This document shows positions 23,702-31,164 of a stretch of DNA of 64,000 nucleotides, one piece after another; the stretch's first letter is position 1, and each line of letters begins with the position of its first letter. Both the position numbers and the translations under genes were made by a program. This stretch comes from Halogeometricum rufum (lineage in GTDB: Archaea; Halobacteriota; Halobacteria; Halobacteriales; Haloferacaceae): positions 620,001 to 684,000 of the forward strand of contig NZ_FOYT01000002.1 in the NCBI RefSeq assembly GCF_900112175.1. The letters run 5' to 3'. Below the pieces are notes generated by a model. The model did no database searches, had not been told where the DNA came from, and saw nothing but the letters and a program-made list of their open reading frames with translations.

Positions 23702-25632
23702 CGTCGAAACCGACCGACGCTCGCACCGTCGTCGAACCGACGAACGACGGGACCGAGTTCGTCTTCTTCAGCGGGAAAGGAGGTGTCGGCAAGAGTACCG
23801 TGAGTTGCGCGACCGCGACCTGGCTGGCAGACAACGGCTACGACACACTGCTGGTGACGACCGATCCTGCACCGAACCTCTCCGACATCTTCGATCAGAA
23901 CATCGGTCACGAGGTCACGGCGATCGACGAGGTCGAGAATCTCGCAGCCATCGAGATCGACCCGGACGCCGCCGCCGAGGAGTACCGTCAAGAGACGATC
24001 GAACCCATGCGGCAGTTACTCGACGACGAGCAACTCGAAACGGTCGAAGAGCAACTCAACAGTCCGTGCGTCGAGGAGATCGCCGCTTTCGACAACTTCG
24101 TCGACTTCATGGACAGCCCAGAGTACGACGTGGTCGTCTTCGACACCGCGCCGACCGGTCACACCATCCGCCTGATGGAACTCCCCTCGGACTGGAACGC
24201 GGAACTCGAGAAGGGCGGCTCGACGTGTATCGGTCCGGCGGCGTCGATGGAAGACAAGAAGGCCGACTACGAGCGTGCCATCGACACGCTACAAGACGCG
24301 GACCGGACCTCGTTCGCCTTCGTCGGAAAACCCGAGGCCTCCTCGATCGACGAGATAGAGCGGAGCGCTGCCGACCTCGCCGACCTCGGGATCGAATCTC
24401 AGATGCTCGTCGTCAACGGCTATCTCCCGGAATCGGTCTGTGAGGACCCCTTCTTCCGCGGTAAGCGAACCGACGAGCAGTCGGTCATCGACCGCGTCGC
24501 GTCGACGTTCGACGAACAGGCGCTCGCCACCTATCCGCTCCAGCCGGGTGAGATCACCGGGCTCGACCTGCTCTCGAACGTCGGCGGCGTCCTCTACGAC
24601 GGCGAAGACGCCACAGTCGACGTCGAAACCGTCCCCGACGCGACGACGGACGAACGGTCGGTAGACTTCGATTCGCTCACAGACCCCGATGCCGTCGCAG
24701 AACAGTTGCGACCGGTCGACGGGACGCGCTACCTCTTCTTCACCGGAAAGGGCGGTGTCGGAAAGAGCACCGTCGCCTCCACGACGGCGACCGCACTCGC
24801 CGAAGGAGGCTACGAGACGCTCGTCGTGACAACCGATCCAGCGGCGCATCTCGAGGACATCTTCGAGGAGTCCGTCGGTCACGACCCCACGTCGGTCGGT
24901 CAGGAGAACCTCGACGCGGCCCGCATCGATCAGGAGGAGGCACTCGAGGAGTATCGGACGCACGTTCTCGACCACGTCACCGAGATGTACGAGGAGAAAG
25001 ACGACAGTGCGATCGACGTCGACGCCGCCATCCAGAACGTCGAGGAAGAACTGGAGTCACCGTGTGCCGAGGAGATGGCGGCACTCGAGAAGTTCGTCAG
25101 TTACTTCGACGAAGACGGGTACGACGTGGTCGTCTTCGACACCGCGCCGACCGGCCACACGCTCCGACTGCTCGAACTCCCGTCGGACTGGAAGGGCTTC
25201 ATGGACCTCGGGTCACTGACGAAGGGAGCAGCACCCGAGAAGGGAGACAAGTACGACGACGTGATCGAGACGATGCAGAACCCCGACAAGAGTACGTTCG
25301 CGTTCGTCATGTACCCCGAGTACACGCCGATGATGGAAGCGTACCGGGCGGCGGAAGACCTGCGAGACCAGGTCGGTATCGAGACCTCGCTGGTCGTGGC
25401 TAACTACTTACTTCCCCAAGAGTACGGCGACAACGCGTTCTTCGAGAACCGTCGTGCCCAGCAGGAACGGTACCTCGACGAGATCAGCGACCGGTTCGAC
25501 GCACCGACGATGCTCGCACCACTTCGACGAGACGAACCGGTCGGACTGGACGAACTCCGTTCGTTCGGGGCGGAGATTGCCGGTCTGTCTAGCGTTCGTG
25601 AGGAGACACAGGAGGAGGTGACGCCGTCGTGA
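23698..25632 (+). CDS. arsA: Arsenical pump-driving ATPase ArsA
   Basis: A 644-aa duplicated ATPase. Each half has a deviant Walker A (GKGGVGKST near 26-34 and 350-358), a switch/TTDPA motif and a DTAPTGHT(I/L)RL signal motif, so both sites look active. Cys124, Cys177 and Cys456 sit where the three arsenite-binding cysteines of E. coli ArsA lie (SPCVEE, STCIGP, SPCAEE). In bacteria ArsA energises ArsB; no arsB or acr3 is in this window. It receives arsenite from ArsD, and its stop overlaps the next gene by four bases (GTGA). Confidence 0.95.
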   Translation: MTSKPTDARTVVEPTNDGTEFVFFSGKGGVGKSTVSCATATWLADNGYDTLLVTTDPAPNLSDIFDQNIGHEVTAIDEVENLAAIEIDPDAAAEEYRQETIEPMRQLLDDEQLETVEEQLNSPCVEEIAAFDNFVDFMDSPEYDVVVFDTAPTGHTIRLMELPSDWNAELEKGGSTCIGPAASMEDKKADYERAIDTLQDADRTSFAFVGKPEASSIDEIERSAADLADLGIESQMLVVNGYLPESVCEDPFFRGKRTDEQSVIDRVASTFDEQALATYPLQPGEITGLDLLSNVGGVLYDGEDATVDVETVPDATTDERSVDFDSLTDPDAVAEQLRPVDGTRYLFFTGKGGVGKSTVASTTATALAEGGYETLVVTTDPAAHLEDIFEESVGHDPTSVGQENLDAARIDQEEALEEYRTHVLDHVTEMYEEKDDSAIDVDAAIQNVEEELESPCAEEMAALEKFVSYFDEDGYDVVVFDTAPTGHTLRLLELPSDWKGFMDLGSLTKGAAPEKGDKYDDVIETMQNPDKSTFAFVMYPEYTPMMEAYRAAEDLRDQVGIETSLVVANYLLPQEYGDNAFFENRRAQQERYLDEISDRFDAPTMLAPLRRDEPVGLDELRSFGAEIAGLSSVREETQEEVTPS

Positions 25633-25997
25633 GCGAGAGTCGAGCCGAAGCGCCTGCTGTCGAGACGGAGCTTCGAGAGTTCCTCGAGACGCTCCGCGAC
25701 TCCGAGACCTGCCAGCGGTTCGTGGAGGCGCAGAAGGAACTCGAAGCGGATTCCGAGGCGGTCGAGTTGCTCGAGACGTATCGACAGAAACAGGACACGT
25801 TGCAGGACGACGAATTCGATCCCTCGGTCATGGGTGAGTTGCGAGACCTCCAGACCGAACTCTCGAACAACGAGACGATCCAGCAGCACCGAGACGCGCA
25901 GGCGGAACTCGTCGACCTCCTCCAACGGACCAACGACGCGATAAGCGAACGAATCGGTCAGGAGTTCGCACGGTCGCTCGGAGGTGGGTGCTGTTGA
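25629..25997 (+). CDS. hcsL: Halo-CC-star protein, large type (YlbF-like)
   Basis: A 122-aa helical protein of the YlbF/YmcA type: ELREFLETLRDSETCQRFVEAQKELEADSEAVELLETY is a long helix pair, and QTELSNNETIQQHRDAQAELVDLL repeats the pattern. The last residues are GGGCC, a vicinal Cys pair right before the stop. I recall the name HcsL (halo-CC-star) for such proteins, from memory. The GTG start overlaps the arsA stop, so it is in the arsDA operon. Terminal Cys-Cys could hold As(III). It may be an accessory chaperone for ArsA. Confidence 0.78.
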   Translation: MSESRAEAPAVETELREFLETLRDSETCQRFVEAQKELEADSEAVELLETYRQKQDTLQDDEFDPSVMGELRDLQTELSNNETIQQHRDAQAELVDLLQRTNDAISERIGQEFARSLGGGCC

Positions 25998-26179
25998 GTA
26001 CATCCGACGAGGACGTGTTGACTGCCGCCGCCGACCTCGGGAAGAAACTTCAGACGCTTCAGTCGGAGTCGACGTCTTCCGAGTTCGAGTCGATTCTCGT
26101 GGCGTGCAACGAAGCGATCACCGAGACGACCCGCCTCGAGTACGGCGAGGTCTGCGACGCAGGTAGCGACTGCTGCTGA
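25988..26179 (+). CDS. hcsS: Halo-CC-star protein, small type
   Basis: A 63-aa protein with a helical body (VLTAAADLGKKLQTLQ, FESILVACNEAITETTRL) and the end CDAGSDCC, so three Cys lie in the last eight residues plus one in the middle. The GTG at 25988 or the TTG at 25994 could be the start; the TTG would make a TTGA overlap with the preceding stop, in keeping with the rest of this operon. I recall the name HcsS for it, from memory. Together with the larger CC-ended protein it appears as an arsDA companion. Confidence 0.72.
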   Translation: MLLSTSDEDVLTAAADLGKKLQTLQSESTSSEFESILVACNEAITETTRLEYGEVCDAGSDCC

Positions 26180-26266
26180 GTTCAGTCGTCGAGCGTCGGT
26201 CTCCGCTTCGCCCGAACCGCGACCCGGCGAACGACCTATGTACGGGTAGGGAGCAGTACTGTGCCC

Positions 26267-26274
26267 ACATATGA
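26267..26274 (+). promoter_or_regulatory. TATA-like box for the second arsC
   Basis: ACATATGA centred about 29 bases ahead of the ATG at 26300, behind the last gene of the arsDA operon. It suggests that the second arsC has its own start. Confidence 0.4.
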
Positions 26275-26299
26275 AACGCATTAGGACTCCGACGAAGAG

Positions 26300-26812
26300 A
26301 TGTCCGGTATGGCAACGAAAGAGACTCTACGCGTCGATTTCCTGTGTGTGGAAAACGCGGGCCGGAGCCAGATGGCAGCCGCATTCGCCGAACGAGAGGG
26401 GTCCGAACGTGGACTCGAAGACGTCGTCGAGGTACACTCGGCGGGAACGCGACCCGCCGACGAGGTTCACGAATCGGTCGTCGAGGCGATGGACGAAGTC
26501 GGAATCGACATCTCCGATCGGGAACCGAAGTGGGTCGTCGTCGAGGACCTCGAACACAGTCACTTCGTGATCACGATGGGCTGTACGATCAACGAGTTTC
26601 ACCCCTCTACGTACGGCGTCGAGCACAGGGAGTGGGGTCTCCGCGACCCAGAGGGGGAAGACTTCGAGACCGTCCGAGAGATCAGGGATGAACTGGACCG
26701 TCGAGTGACGGAACTCTTCGACGAGATCGAAGACGTCGCGCGGGACCTCGAAACGAAACGGTCCCTCTCGGAACGGGTAACCGAGACGATCAAGAACGCG
26801 CTGTCGTTCTGA
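26300..26812 (+). CDS. arsC: Arsenate reductase, LMW phosphatase type, second copy
   Basis: A 170-aa relative of the leftward arsC, sharing the P-loop (CVENAGRS, Cys16 to Arg22), SAGTRPADEVHESVVEAM and the acid loop DPEGEDFETVREIRDEL. The C-terminus has about 25 extra residues (DLETKRSLSERVTETIKNALSF), perhaps a helix for partner binding. Start could also be the ATG at 26309. It is 120 bases behind the small CC protein. Two diverged copies at both ends of the cassette suggest different electron donors or separate acquisition. Confidence 0.85.
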   Translation: MSGMATKETLRVDFLCVENAGRSQMAAAFAEREGSERGLEDVVEVHSAGTRPADEVHESVVEAMDEVGIDISDREPKWVVVEDLEHSHFVITMGCTINEFHPSTYGVEHREWGLRDPEGEDFETVREIRDELDRRVTELFDEIEDVARDLETKRSLSERVTETIKNALSF

Positions 26813-27031
26813 CGGCGTCTCGACCGATTTTCCCGGTCGGGCCACTCGGTCGTCGGTAACTGGGACCCGTCCGGAGCATCTCGGCGAATTCGCTCGGCAT
26901 CTTTACGTCCTCGATGCTCTGAGCCTCTCGTTCGACGCCGTATTCGACCCGAAAGAACTGACCGAGTGGACGGGAACGGGCACGTACGAAGGCGAATTCG
27001 TATGTATCCTTCGCGGGAAACTACACGCCCG

Positions 27032-27331
27032 ATGCCCTCCATCGTCGACCAAACTGTGTTTAGCGAGCCCTCCGGCCGTCCCCTTGGAGTGGTCTACCTC
27101 TGTGGAGCACTCCTGTTGTCGGGGGCGTATGGATACTACGCCGTCGTGGGAGCTGTGACGCCGACCAGTTCCGTACTGTTTTTGAGCGCCGGACTGGCCC
27201 TGTCCGGAATTGCCGAGTCCCTGCCGAAAATTCGTCGACGGGCAGCCGGTGTCCTACGACTCACGGCGATCTCCGTACTGGTGAGCCTTCTCGTTATCAT
27301 CGCCTTCGCGCCCGAATTCCTCACTAGGTGA
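27032..27331 (+). CDS. Small three-helix membrane protein
   Basis: A 99-aa protein beginning MPSIVDQTVFSEPSGRPLG, with three hydrophobic helices (VVYLCGALLLSGAYGYYAVVG, VLFLSAGLALSGIAESLP, LTAISVLVSLLVIIAFAP). A broken paralogue with the same start pattern and same GLALSG(I/L)AESLP segment lies at 29804. I do not recognise a named family. The ATG at 27032 was chosen because both copies align from there. It is a stand-alone gene inside the accessory island. Confidence 0.72.
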   Translation: MPSIVDQTVFSEPSGRPLGVVYLCGALLLSGAYGYYAVVGAVTPTSSVLFLSAGLALSGIAESLPKIRRRAAGVLRLTAISVLVSLLVIIAFAPEFLTR

Positions 27332-27593
27332 TAGAGCCGGTCGGGGTAGGTTCACTGCTGTTGTAACGAGTTCGTTCTCACGGGGGACTCACTACGAGTG
27401 AGAGGAGAGACACGAGATTGAGTTGCTGCACACACCCGCTAAGTCTTGCACACCTTTTCTGACAGCGATTGTAGATGTCACCGTGGCCGTGCCGAATAGA
27501 GCGCGCAAATCGGCCACCTAGTTTCGACCGAGAAGCAGGACCGTGAAGGCGGACTATCGATCGACTGAAACGCGAGTACAGTCTTGTTCTCGT
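27332..27593. other. Intergenic with island repeat copy 2
   Basis: 262 bases with no gene. It holds the second island repeat, the short CTAAG...CTCTGACAGCRAT similarity shared with 28892-28927, and an imperfect GTGAG/CTCAC pair near 27388. Confidence 0.6.
27484..27516. repeat. Island repeat, copy 2
   Basis: TGGCCG (27484-27489) and CGGCCA (27511-27516) are perfect inverted arms around the shared core GTGCCGAATAGAGCGCGCAA. This is the clearest hairpin of the group. Confidence 0.7.
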
Positions 27594-28202
27594 ATGCAGT
27601 GGCTGGATGCACTCGTTCGCCCTCTCGAACGGTACGCGGATGCGCTCTCCGCTAAAAATCACGGCATCGTCGCCGTTGTCTCGTTTTGCATCTTCGTCGG
27701 CGTGATCGCTCTGGGGTTCGTTCCGGTGACTCGCCGAATCGAGACGTCCGGCTATTCCACTACAGATTTGCAGGCCGCGACGACCCGGGCGGAGGTGGAC
27801 ACGATACTACAAGCCTTCGACCCGGTCGTGGAATCGGTGATGCTTCTCTCCGTCCTCGATTACGTCTTCATCGTCGCAGGGTTCTTCTTGTTTTTCTCGC
27901 TCCATTCGGTCTGCATGAAGGCGCTGGCAGGCCGCGGTAGGCTCGTCCTGATACCGAAGATAGGGATGGGCCTGACAGTCGTCTCTCGACTTCTCGATTC
28001 GCTGGAGAACCTCTGGGTCATCCTCATCTACACGAATCCCGACGAGTACGCGACCATCCTGATCGGTCTCACGAACAGCTCTGAAGCGTTGAAGTGGATG
28101 GTCGTCAGCGTCGAATATCCGATGCTCGGCATCGCCATCGCGCTTGCACTGCTGACACGGTTTACCTCGCTGTTCGACGGTCGCTCAGAGAGCCCACAGT
28201 AG
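27594..28202 (+). CDS. Membrane protein of unknown function
   Basis: A 202-aa protein with four or five helices: GIVAVVSFCIFVGVIALGFVP, a second around VMLLSVLDYVFIVAGFFLFFSL, one near IGMGLTVVSRLLDSLENLWVILIY, and one at EYPMLGIAIALALLTRF. A loop of about 50 residues between helices one and two (TRRIETSGYSTTDLQAATTRAEV) should be outside. Nothing resembles a catalytic site. The ATG at 27594 starts just before MQWLDALVRPL. It sits between two copies of the island repeat. Confidence 0.7.
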   Translation: MQWLDALVRPLERYADALSAKNHGIVAVVSFCIFVGVIALGFVPVTRRIETSGYSTTDLQAATTRAEVDTILQAFDPVVESVMLLSVLDYVFIVAGFFLFFSLHSVCMKALAGRGRLVLIPKIGMGLTVVSRLLDSLENLWVILIYTNPDEYATILIGLTNSSEALKWMVVSVEYPMLGIAIALALLTRFTSLFDGRSESPQ

Positions 28203-28240
28203 GCAGGGCTGAAATCTTTGACCGGTGAGAGACTGCAGTA

Positions 28241-28272
28241 GCTGTGCTGAATACAGAGCGCGAGCCTCGCAC
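28241..28272. repeat. Island repeat, copy 3
   Basis: GCTGTGCTGAATACAGAGCG followed by CGAGCCTCGCACG. It shares the core GTGCTGAATASAG with the other copies; inside it GCGAGCCTCGC is itself a perfect palindrome. Confidence 0.65.
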
Positions 28273-28363
28273 GACGATCTGCTCGAATAGCGTGCACAGA
28301 GAACCGGTCGATACAGTCAGCGTGAGCAGTTGCCCGAAATCCACGACGAATCGGAAGTTAACA

Positions 28364-28371
28364 CATATATC
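28364..28371 (+). promoter_or_regulatory. TATA box for the TFS-like gene
   Basis: CATATATC centred about 28 bases before the ATG at 28397, as for a leaderless transcript. It supports the short start. Confidence 0.6.
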
Positions 28372-28396
28372 CGACGACAGTGTCTTTCTGGTTTAT

Positions 28397-28714
28397 ATGC
28401 AATTCTGTGACGAGTGTGGTTCGATGATGCATACGGAGGGGGATACGTGGACGTGTCGCTCCTGTGAGAACGAGGAGTCGCGGGACTCGCAAGCGGAAGC
28501 GGAGATGGCGATCCAGGACGGACAGCAGGACGACGGGGCACCCGCCGTGGCCGACGCGACCCAAAACTCCACCGAGACGATGCAGGAGCCCTGTCCAGCC
28601 GACGACTGCGACAGCGACCGAGCCTACTACGAGATGATGCCGAAGCCGGGCGGTTCCTACGAGGTTCGGCTGTTCACCTGCGTCGAGTGCGGCCACAAGT
28701 GGCGCGGGTCCTGA
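28397..28714 (+). CDS. TFS/RPB9-like RNA polymerase protein lacking the catalytic acidic pair
   Basis: A 105-aa protein with two zinc ribbons: Cys4, Cys7, Cys20, Cys23 at the N-terminus (FCDECGSMMH, CRSC), and Cys66, Cys71, Cys95, Cys98 at the C-terminus (CPADDC, CVECGHKW). Overall it resembles transcription factor S, which makes paused RNA polymerase cut its transcript. The C-terminal hairpin, which in active TFS carries a conserved Asp-Glu pair, reads EMMPKPGGSYEV, so that pair is missing. In Sulfolobus the paralogue TFS4 inhibits polymerase; this one might act that way or as an RPB9-like subunit. It lies in the accessory island. Confidence 0.82.
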   Translation: MQFCDECGSMMHTEGDTWTCRSCENEESRDSQAEAEMAIQDGQQDDGAPAVADATQNSTETMQEPCPADDCDSDRAYYEMMPKPGGSYEVRLFTCVECGHKWRGS

Positions 28715-28792
28715 CTCCCCGGTAACCCAAACCACTCGATTCGCAGGCTCACTGAGCGACTGGTTCAACGTCTCCAGCACGAAAGAAAAGAA

Positions 28793-28822
28793 GCCGGCGT
28801 GCTGCATACACCCTCTGCGGTC
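28793..28822. repeat. Island repeat, copy 4 (CCTCTG subtype)
   Basis: GCCGGCGTGCTGCATACACC followed by CTCTGCGGTC. With the copy at 30170 it shares a longer upstream stretch (CTGGTT...CAGC.YGAAAGA.A.GAAGC) from about 28760, so these two form a subtype. Confidence 0.65.
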
Positions 28823-28927
28823 AGCAGTTGCGTATGGTTTGTTCCACACCCTCAGTCGTGAACCCGTTTTAGGTCAACTTGCGTACTTCATACCCACTAA
28901 GCGTTCTGCGGCAACTCTCTGACAGCA

Positions 28928-29602
28928 ATGCCCTCCGGATTAGGTCCCCTCGCCAGAGAGCTATCGTTTTCGTACTACGAGGATGCATTTCCTGCACACG
29001 ACATTTTCCATGCGAAACGAGTTCGTGACGTATCTCTCCGGTTAGCGGACCAGCATCCCGATAGTATCGACCGAGACGTACTGGCTGCAGCAGCGTGGTT
29101 CCACGATATCGGCCGACCACTCGAACGGATCGGAGAGATCGAAGATCACGACGAATGGGCGGCCACCGAAGCCATACCCCTTCTCCAGGCTGAAGACGTG
29201 GCACCTGACCGGGTCACCGCTGTCGAGCACTGCCTTCGTGCACATAGCATCCGGGCGAACTCTCCCGAACCAGAGACAACTGAGGCGAAACTGCTTTTCG
29301 ACGCTGACAAGCTCGACGCCGCTGGCGCGGTCGGGATCGTACGACTCGCCTGTATCGTCGGCGAGCGTTCAGGGCGCACCGGTGAGCAGTACGCAGTTAT
29401 CGACGACGCGTCCACACTCGAAGGAGACTATCCTGAATTACCGGATATCGACCTCTTACGCGAGTGGGCGCGAGAACGTCTTGACTCGCTATACACCGAC
29501 CCAGGCCGACGCCTCGGGGAGTCTCGCTGGGACTTTGTCGAGAACTTCTTCGAGCAGTTCACCCGTGAAATCGACCCGGATAGAGAATCGTGGCTCCGTT
29601 GA
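28928..29602 (+). CDS. HD domain hydrolase
   Basis: A 224-aa metal-dependent phosphohydrolase of the HD superfamily. Ligands are in order: His24/His28 (AHDIFHAKRV), the HD pair His59-Asp60 (WFHDIGRP), histidines around 101-106 (EHCLRAHS), and Asp125/Asp127 (LLFDADKLDAAG). Such proteins act on nucleotides or cyclic dinucleotides; it is close to the YedJ/uncharacterised HD group. The C-terminal 60 residues are charged helices ending DRESWLR. Single gene between two island repeats. Confidence 0.87.
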   Translation: MPSGLGPLARELSFSYYEDAFPAHDIFHAKRVRDVSLRLADQHPDSIDRDVLAAAAWFHDIGRPLERIGEIEDHDEWAATEAIPLLQAEDVAPDRVTAVEHCLRAHSIRANSPEPETTEAKLLFDADKLDAAGAVGIVRLACIVGERSGRTGEQYAVIDDASTLEGDYPELPDIDLLREWARERLDSLYTDPGRRLGESRWDFVENFFEQFTREIDPDRESWLR

Positions 29603-29629
29603 AATCCTCCGGCGCCGATAGTTCGCTGG

Positions 29630-29660
29630 GGCCGTGCTGAATAGAAGGCGCAAGTCGGTC
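29630..29660. repeat. Island repeat, copy 5
   Basis: GGCCGTGCTGAATAGAAGGC followed by GCAAGTCGGTC. Arms GGCCG and CGGTC can pair with one G-T wobble. It lies 28 bases after the HD gene, and its upstream flank (GAAATCC, GCCGATAGTT) matches that of copy 1. Confidence 0.7.
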
Positions 29661-29770
29661 AGCGACCTTCGGATACGAATCAGAACTGTGAATCGGTCAA
29701 TGTTGGGTCTGTCTGTGCGTGGCTCGGCACCATGGAAAGACCATGGCTGGCTGCTCGTCGTTTTAGCACA

Positions 29771-29778
29771 TTTATTTA
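29771..29778 (+). promoter_or_regulatory. TATA box for the decayed membrane gene
   Basis: TTTATTTA centred about 29 bases before the ATG at 29804. The promoter appears intact although the gene behind it is broken. Confidence 0.5.
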
Positions 29779-29803
29779 CATTATCCGGAGAATAGACCGT
29801 CCC

Positions 29804-30101
29804 ATGCCCTCCAAAATCAGAGACATTGTGTTCAGTGAGCCATCTGGAAGGACCCACGCGTTCGTAATGTTTGCTAGCTCGCTCGTCATGTTGGGTATTT
29901 ACATCTACTACGATATTCTACGCGGTGTTTCCGACATTAGCTCGCATGGCGGTTGGATTCGCTCTGTCTGGACTTGCTGAGTCCCTACCAACGGAGCGCC
30001 GACAGATAGCGGGTAGATTGCGTGTCGCCGCGATTCTCTTGTTGACTGGGTTGTTTAGTTTCACTATCTTTGCCCCAGAAATTATTTTTGGACCACGGTA
30101 G
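29804..30101 (+). pseudogene. Frameshifted paralogue of the small membrane protein
   Basis: The first 40 codons (MPSKIRDIVFSEPSGRTHAF, then a helix to YYDILRGVSDISS) align with the intact gene at 27032. The frame then breaks: after about 29942 the similarity continues in another frame (MAVGFALSGLAESLPTERRQ, then the last helix and IFAPEIIF). Relative to the intact copy a few residues are missing at the junction, so a small deletion that is not a multiple of three seems the cause. Untouched, the first frame ends at a TGA near 29980. It might still give a 58-aa peptide. Confidence 0.75.
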
Positions 30102-30169
30102 AGTCTCCGTGTTCACTTAGTACACCTACTGACCAGCTGGTTTGCTTTCTTCAGCGTGAAAGAGATGAA

Positions 30170-30199
30170 GCTGCTGTACTGAACATGTCCTCTGTATCC
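30170..30199. repeat. Island repeat, copy 6 (CCTCTG subtype)
   Basis: GCTGCTGTACTGAACATGTC followed by CTCTGTATCC. It aligns with the copy at 28793 over about 60 bases including the upstream GAAAGAGATGAAG segment. It is the last copy before the exported spondin-like gene. Confidence 0.6.
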
Positions 30200-30348
30200 A
30201 GCACGTCGTACGCGTCCGTTGCCGAGAGTTTCGACGAAGCCCATCTCCGGACAGTCACCGATTCCGAACGGAATTGTGTAGAGAGTCGACACGAACTTCG
30301 AAAAACGGCTTTTATCCCGGTTCTCGTCCGTTCCGACGGAGGAATTCG

Positions 30349-31113
30349 ATGTCACGAAAGCAGCTCTCGACCACCCGGCGGGCGTTTCTCGGCGCGGCGG
30401 GCGTCGCCGCCGTCGGGAGTCTCGCCCTCGGCGGGTCAGCAGTCGCACAGCAGGACGGGTCGAACGGCGCGCGGAACTACCGCGTCACCGTCGCGAACCG
30501 CACCGACTACCAGCCGTTCACGCCGCCCGCCGTCGTCGCCCACCGACCGGACGTCGAGGTGTTCGCGGTGGGCGAGGCGGCGAGCGAGGCGGTCAAACAG
30601 GTGGCCGAGAACGGCAACCTCGGACCGCTCTCGGAGTTCGCCGAGTCGTCCAACGCGGTCCGCGGCGTGGCCGTCGGCGAGGGGCCCCTCGTCCCCCGCA
30701 CCGACCCCGGCGACACGGGACATCCGTACTTCGCCGAACTCCACGTCTCCGCCGACGCCAGCGCCCGCTACCTGAGCTTCGTCAGCATGCTCGTCGCCAC
30801 CAACGACGGCTTCGCCGGCCTCGACACGGTGCCGCTTCCGGAGGCGGTGAACGGGTCGCTGACGTACTTCGCGGCCGGATACGACGCCGGCACCGAGCAG
30901 AACACCGAGCAGTTCGCGGACCTGGTGCCGCCCGCGCAGTCGCTCACCGGCGAGCACCGCGAGGGAGTCGACGGAACGGGGTCGAGCGACCCGTCCCTCG
31001 CCGAAGACGGCGTCGTCACCCCACACCCCGGAATCACGGGCGTCGGCGACGTGCCCGAGGCGTTCGACTGGGACGGCCCCGTGGCGTTGGTGCAGGTCGA
31101 ACGGATAGCGTAG
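30349..31113 (+). CDS. Tat-exported spondin-domain protein
   Basis: A 254-aa protein with a twin-arginine signal (TTRRAFLGAAGVAAVGSLALGG). The mature part begins NYRVTVANRTDYQPFTPPAVVAH, typical of the spondin-N like domain of haloarchaea, with acidic loops and FVSMLVATNDGFAGLD as its centre, then a calcium-type beta fold. It should be secreted folded; its partner is unknown. The start follows a GGAGGA ribosome-binding sequence at 30338-30343, which is uncommon among the leaderless genes here, plus a TTTTATC box at 30310. Confidence 0.85.
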   Translation: MSRKQLSTTRRAFLGAAGVAAVGSLALGGSAVAQQDGSNGARNYRVTVANRTDYQPFTPPAVVAHRPDVEVFAVGEAASEAVKQVAENGNLGPLSEFAESSNAVRGVAVGEGPLVPRTDPGDTGHPYFAELHVSADASARYLSFVSMLVATNDGFAGLDTVPLPEAVNGSLTYFAAGYDAGTEQNTEQFADLVPPAQSLTGEHREGVDGTGSSDPSLAEDGVVTPHPGITGVGDVPEAFDWDGPVALVQVERIA

Positions 31114-31164
31114 AGAGACCGAAGAGAGAGAGATCGAGAGGGACGAACCCCTCGTGTTACCGGC

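Noticed and set aside
21800-30350. Provirus or integrative plasmid
   Set aside because: The island has accessory genes and repeats but no integrase, replication protein, capsid, transposase or clear att pair, so a specific element type is not supported.
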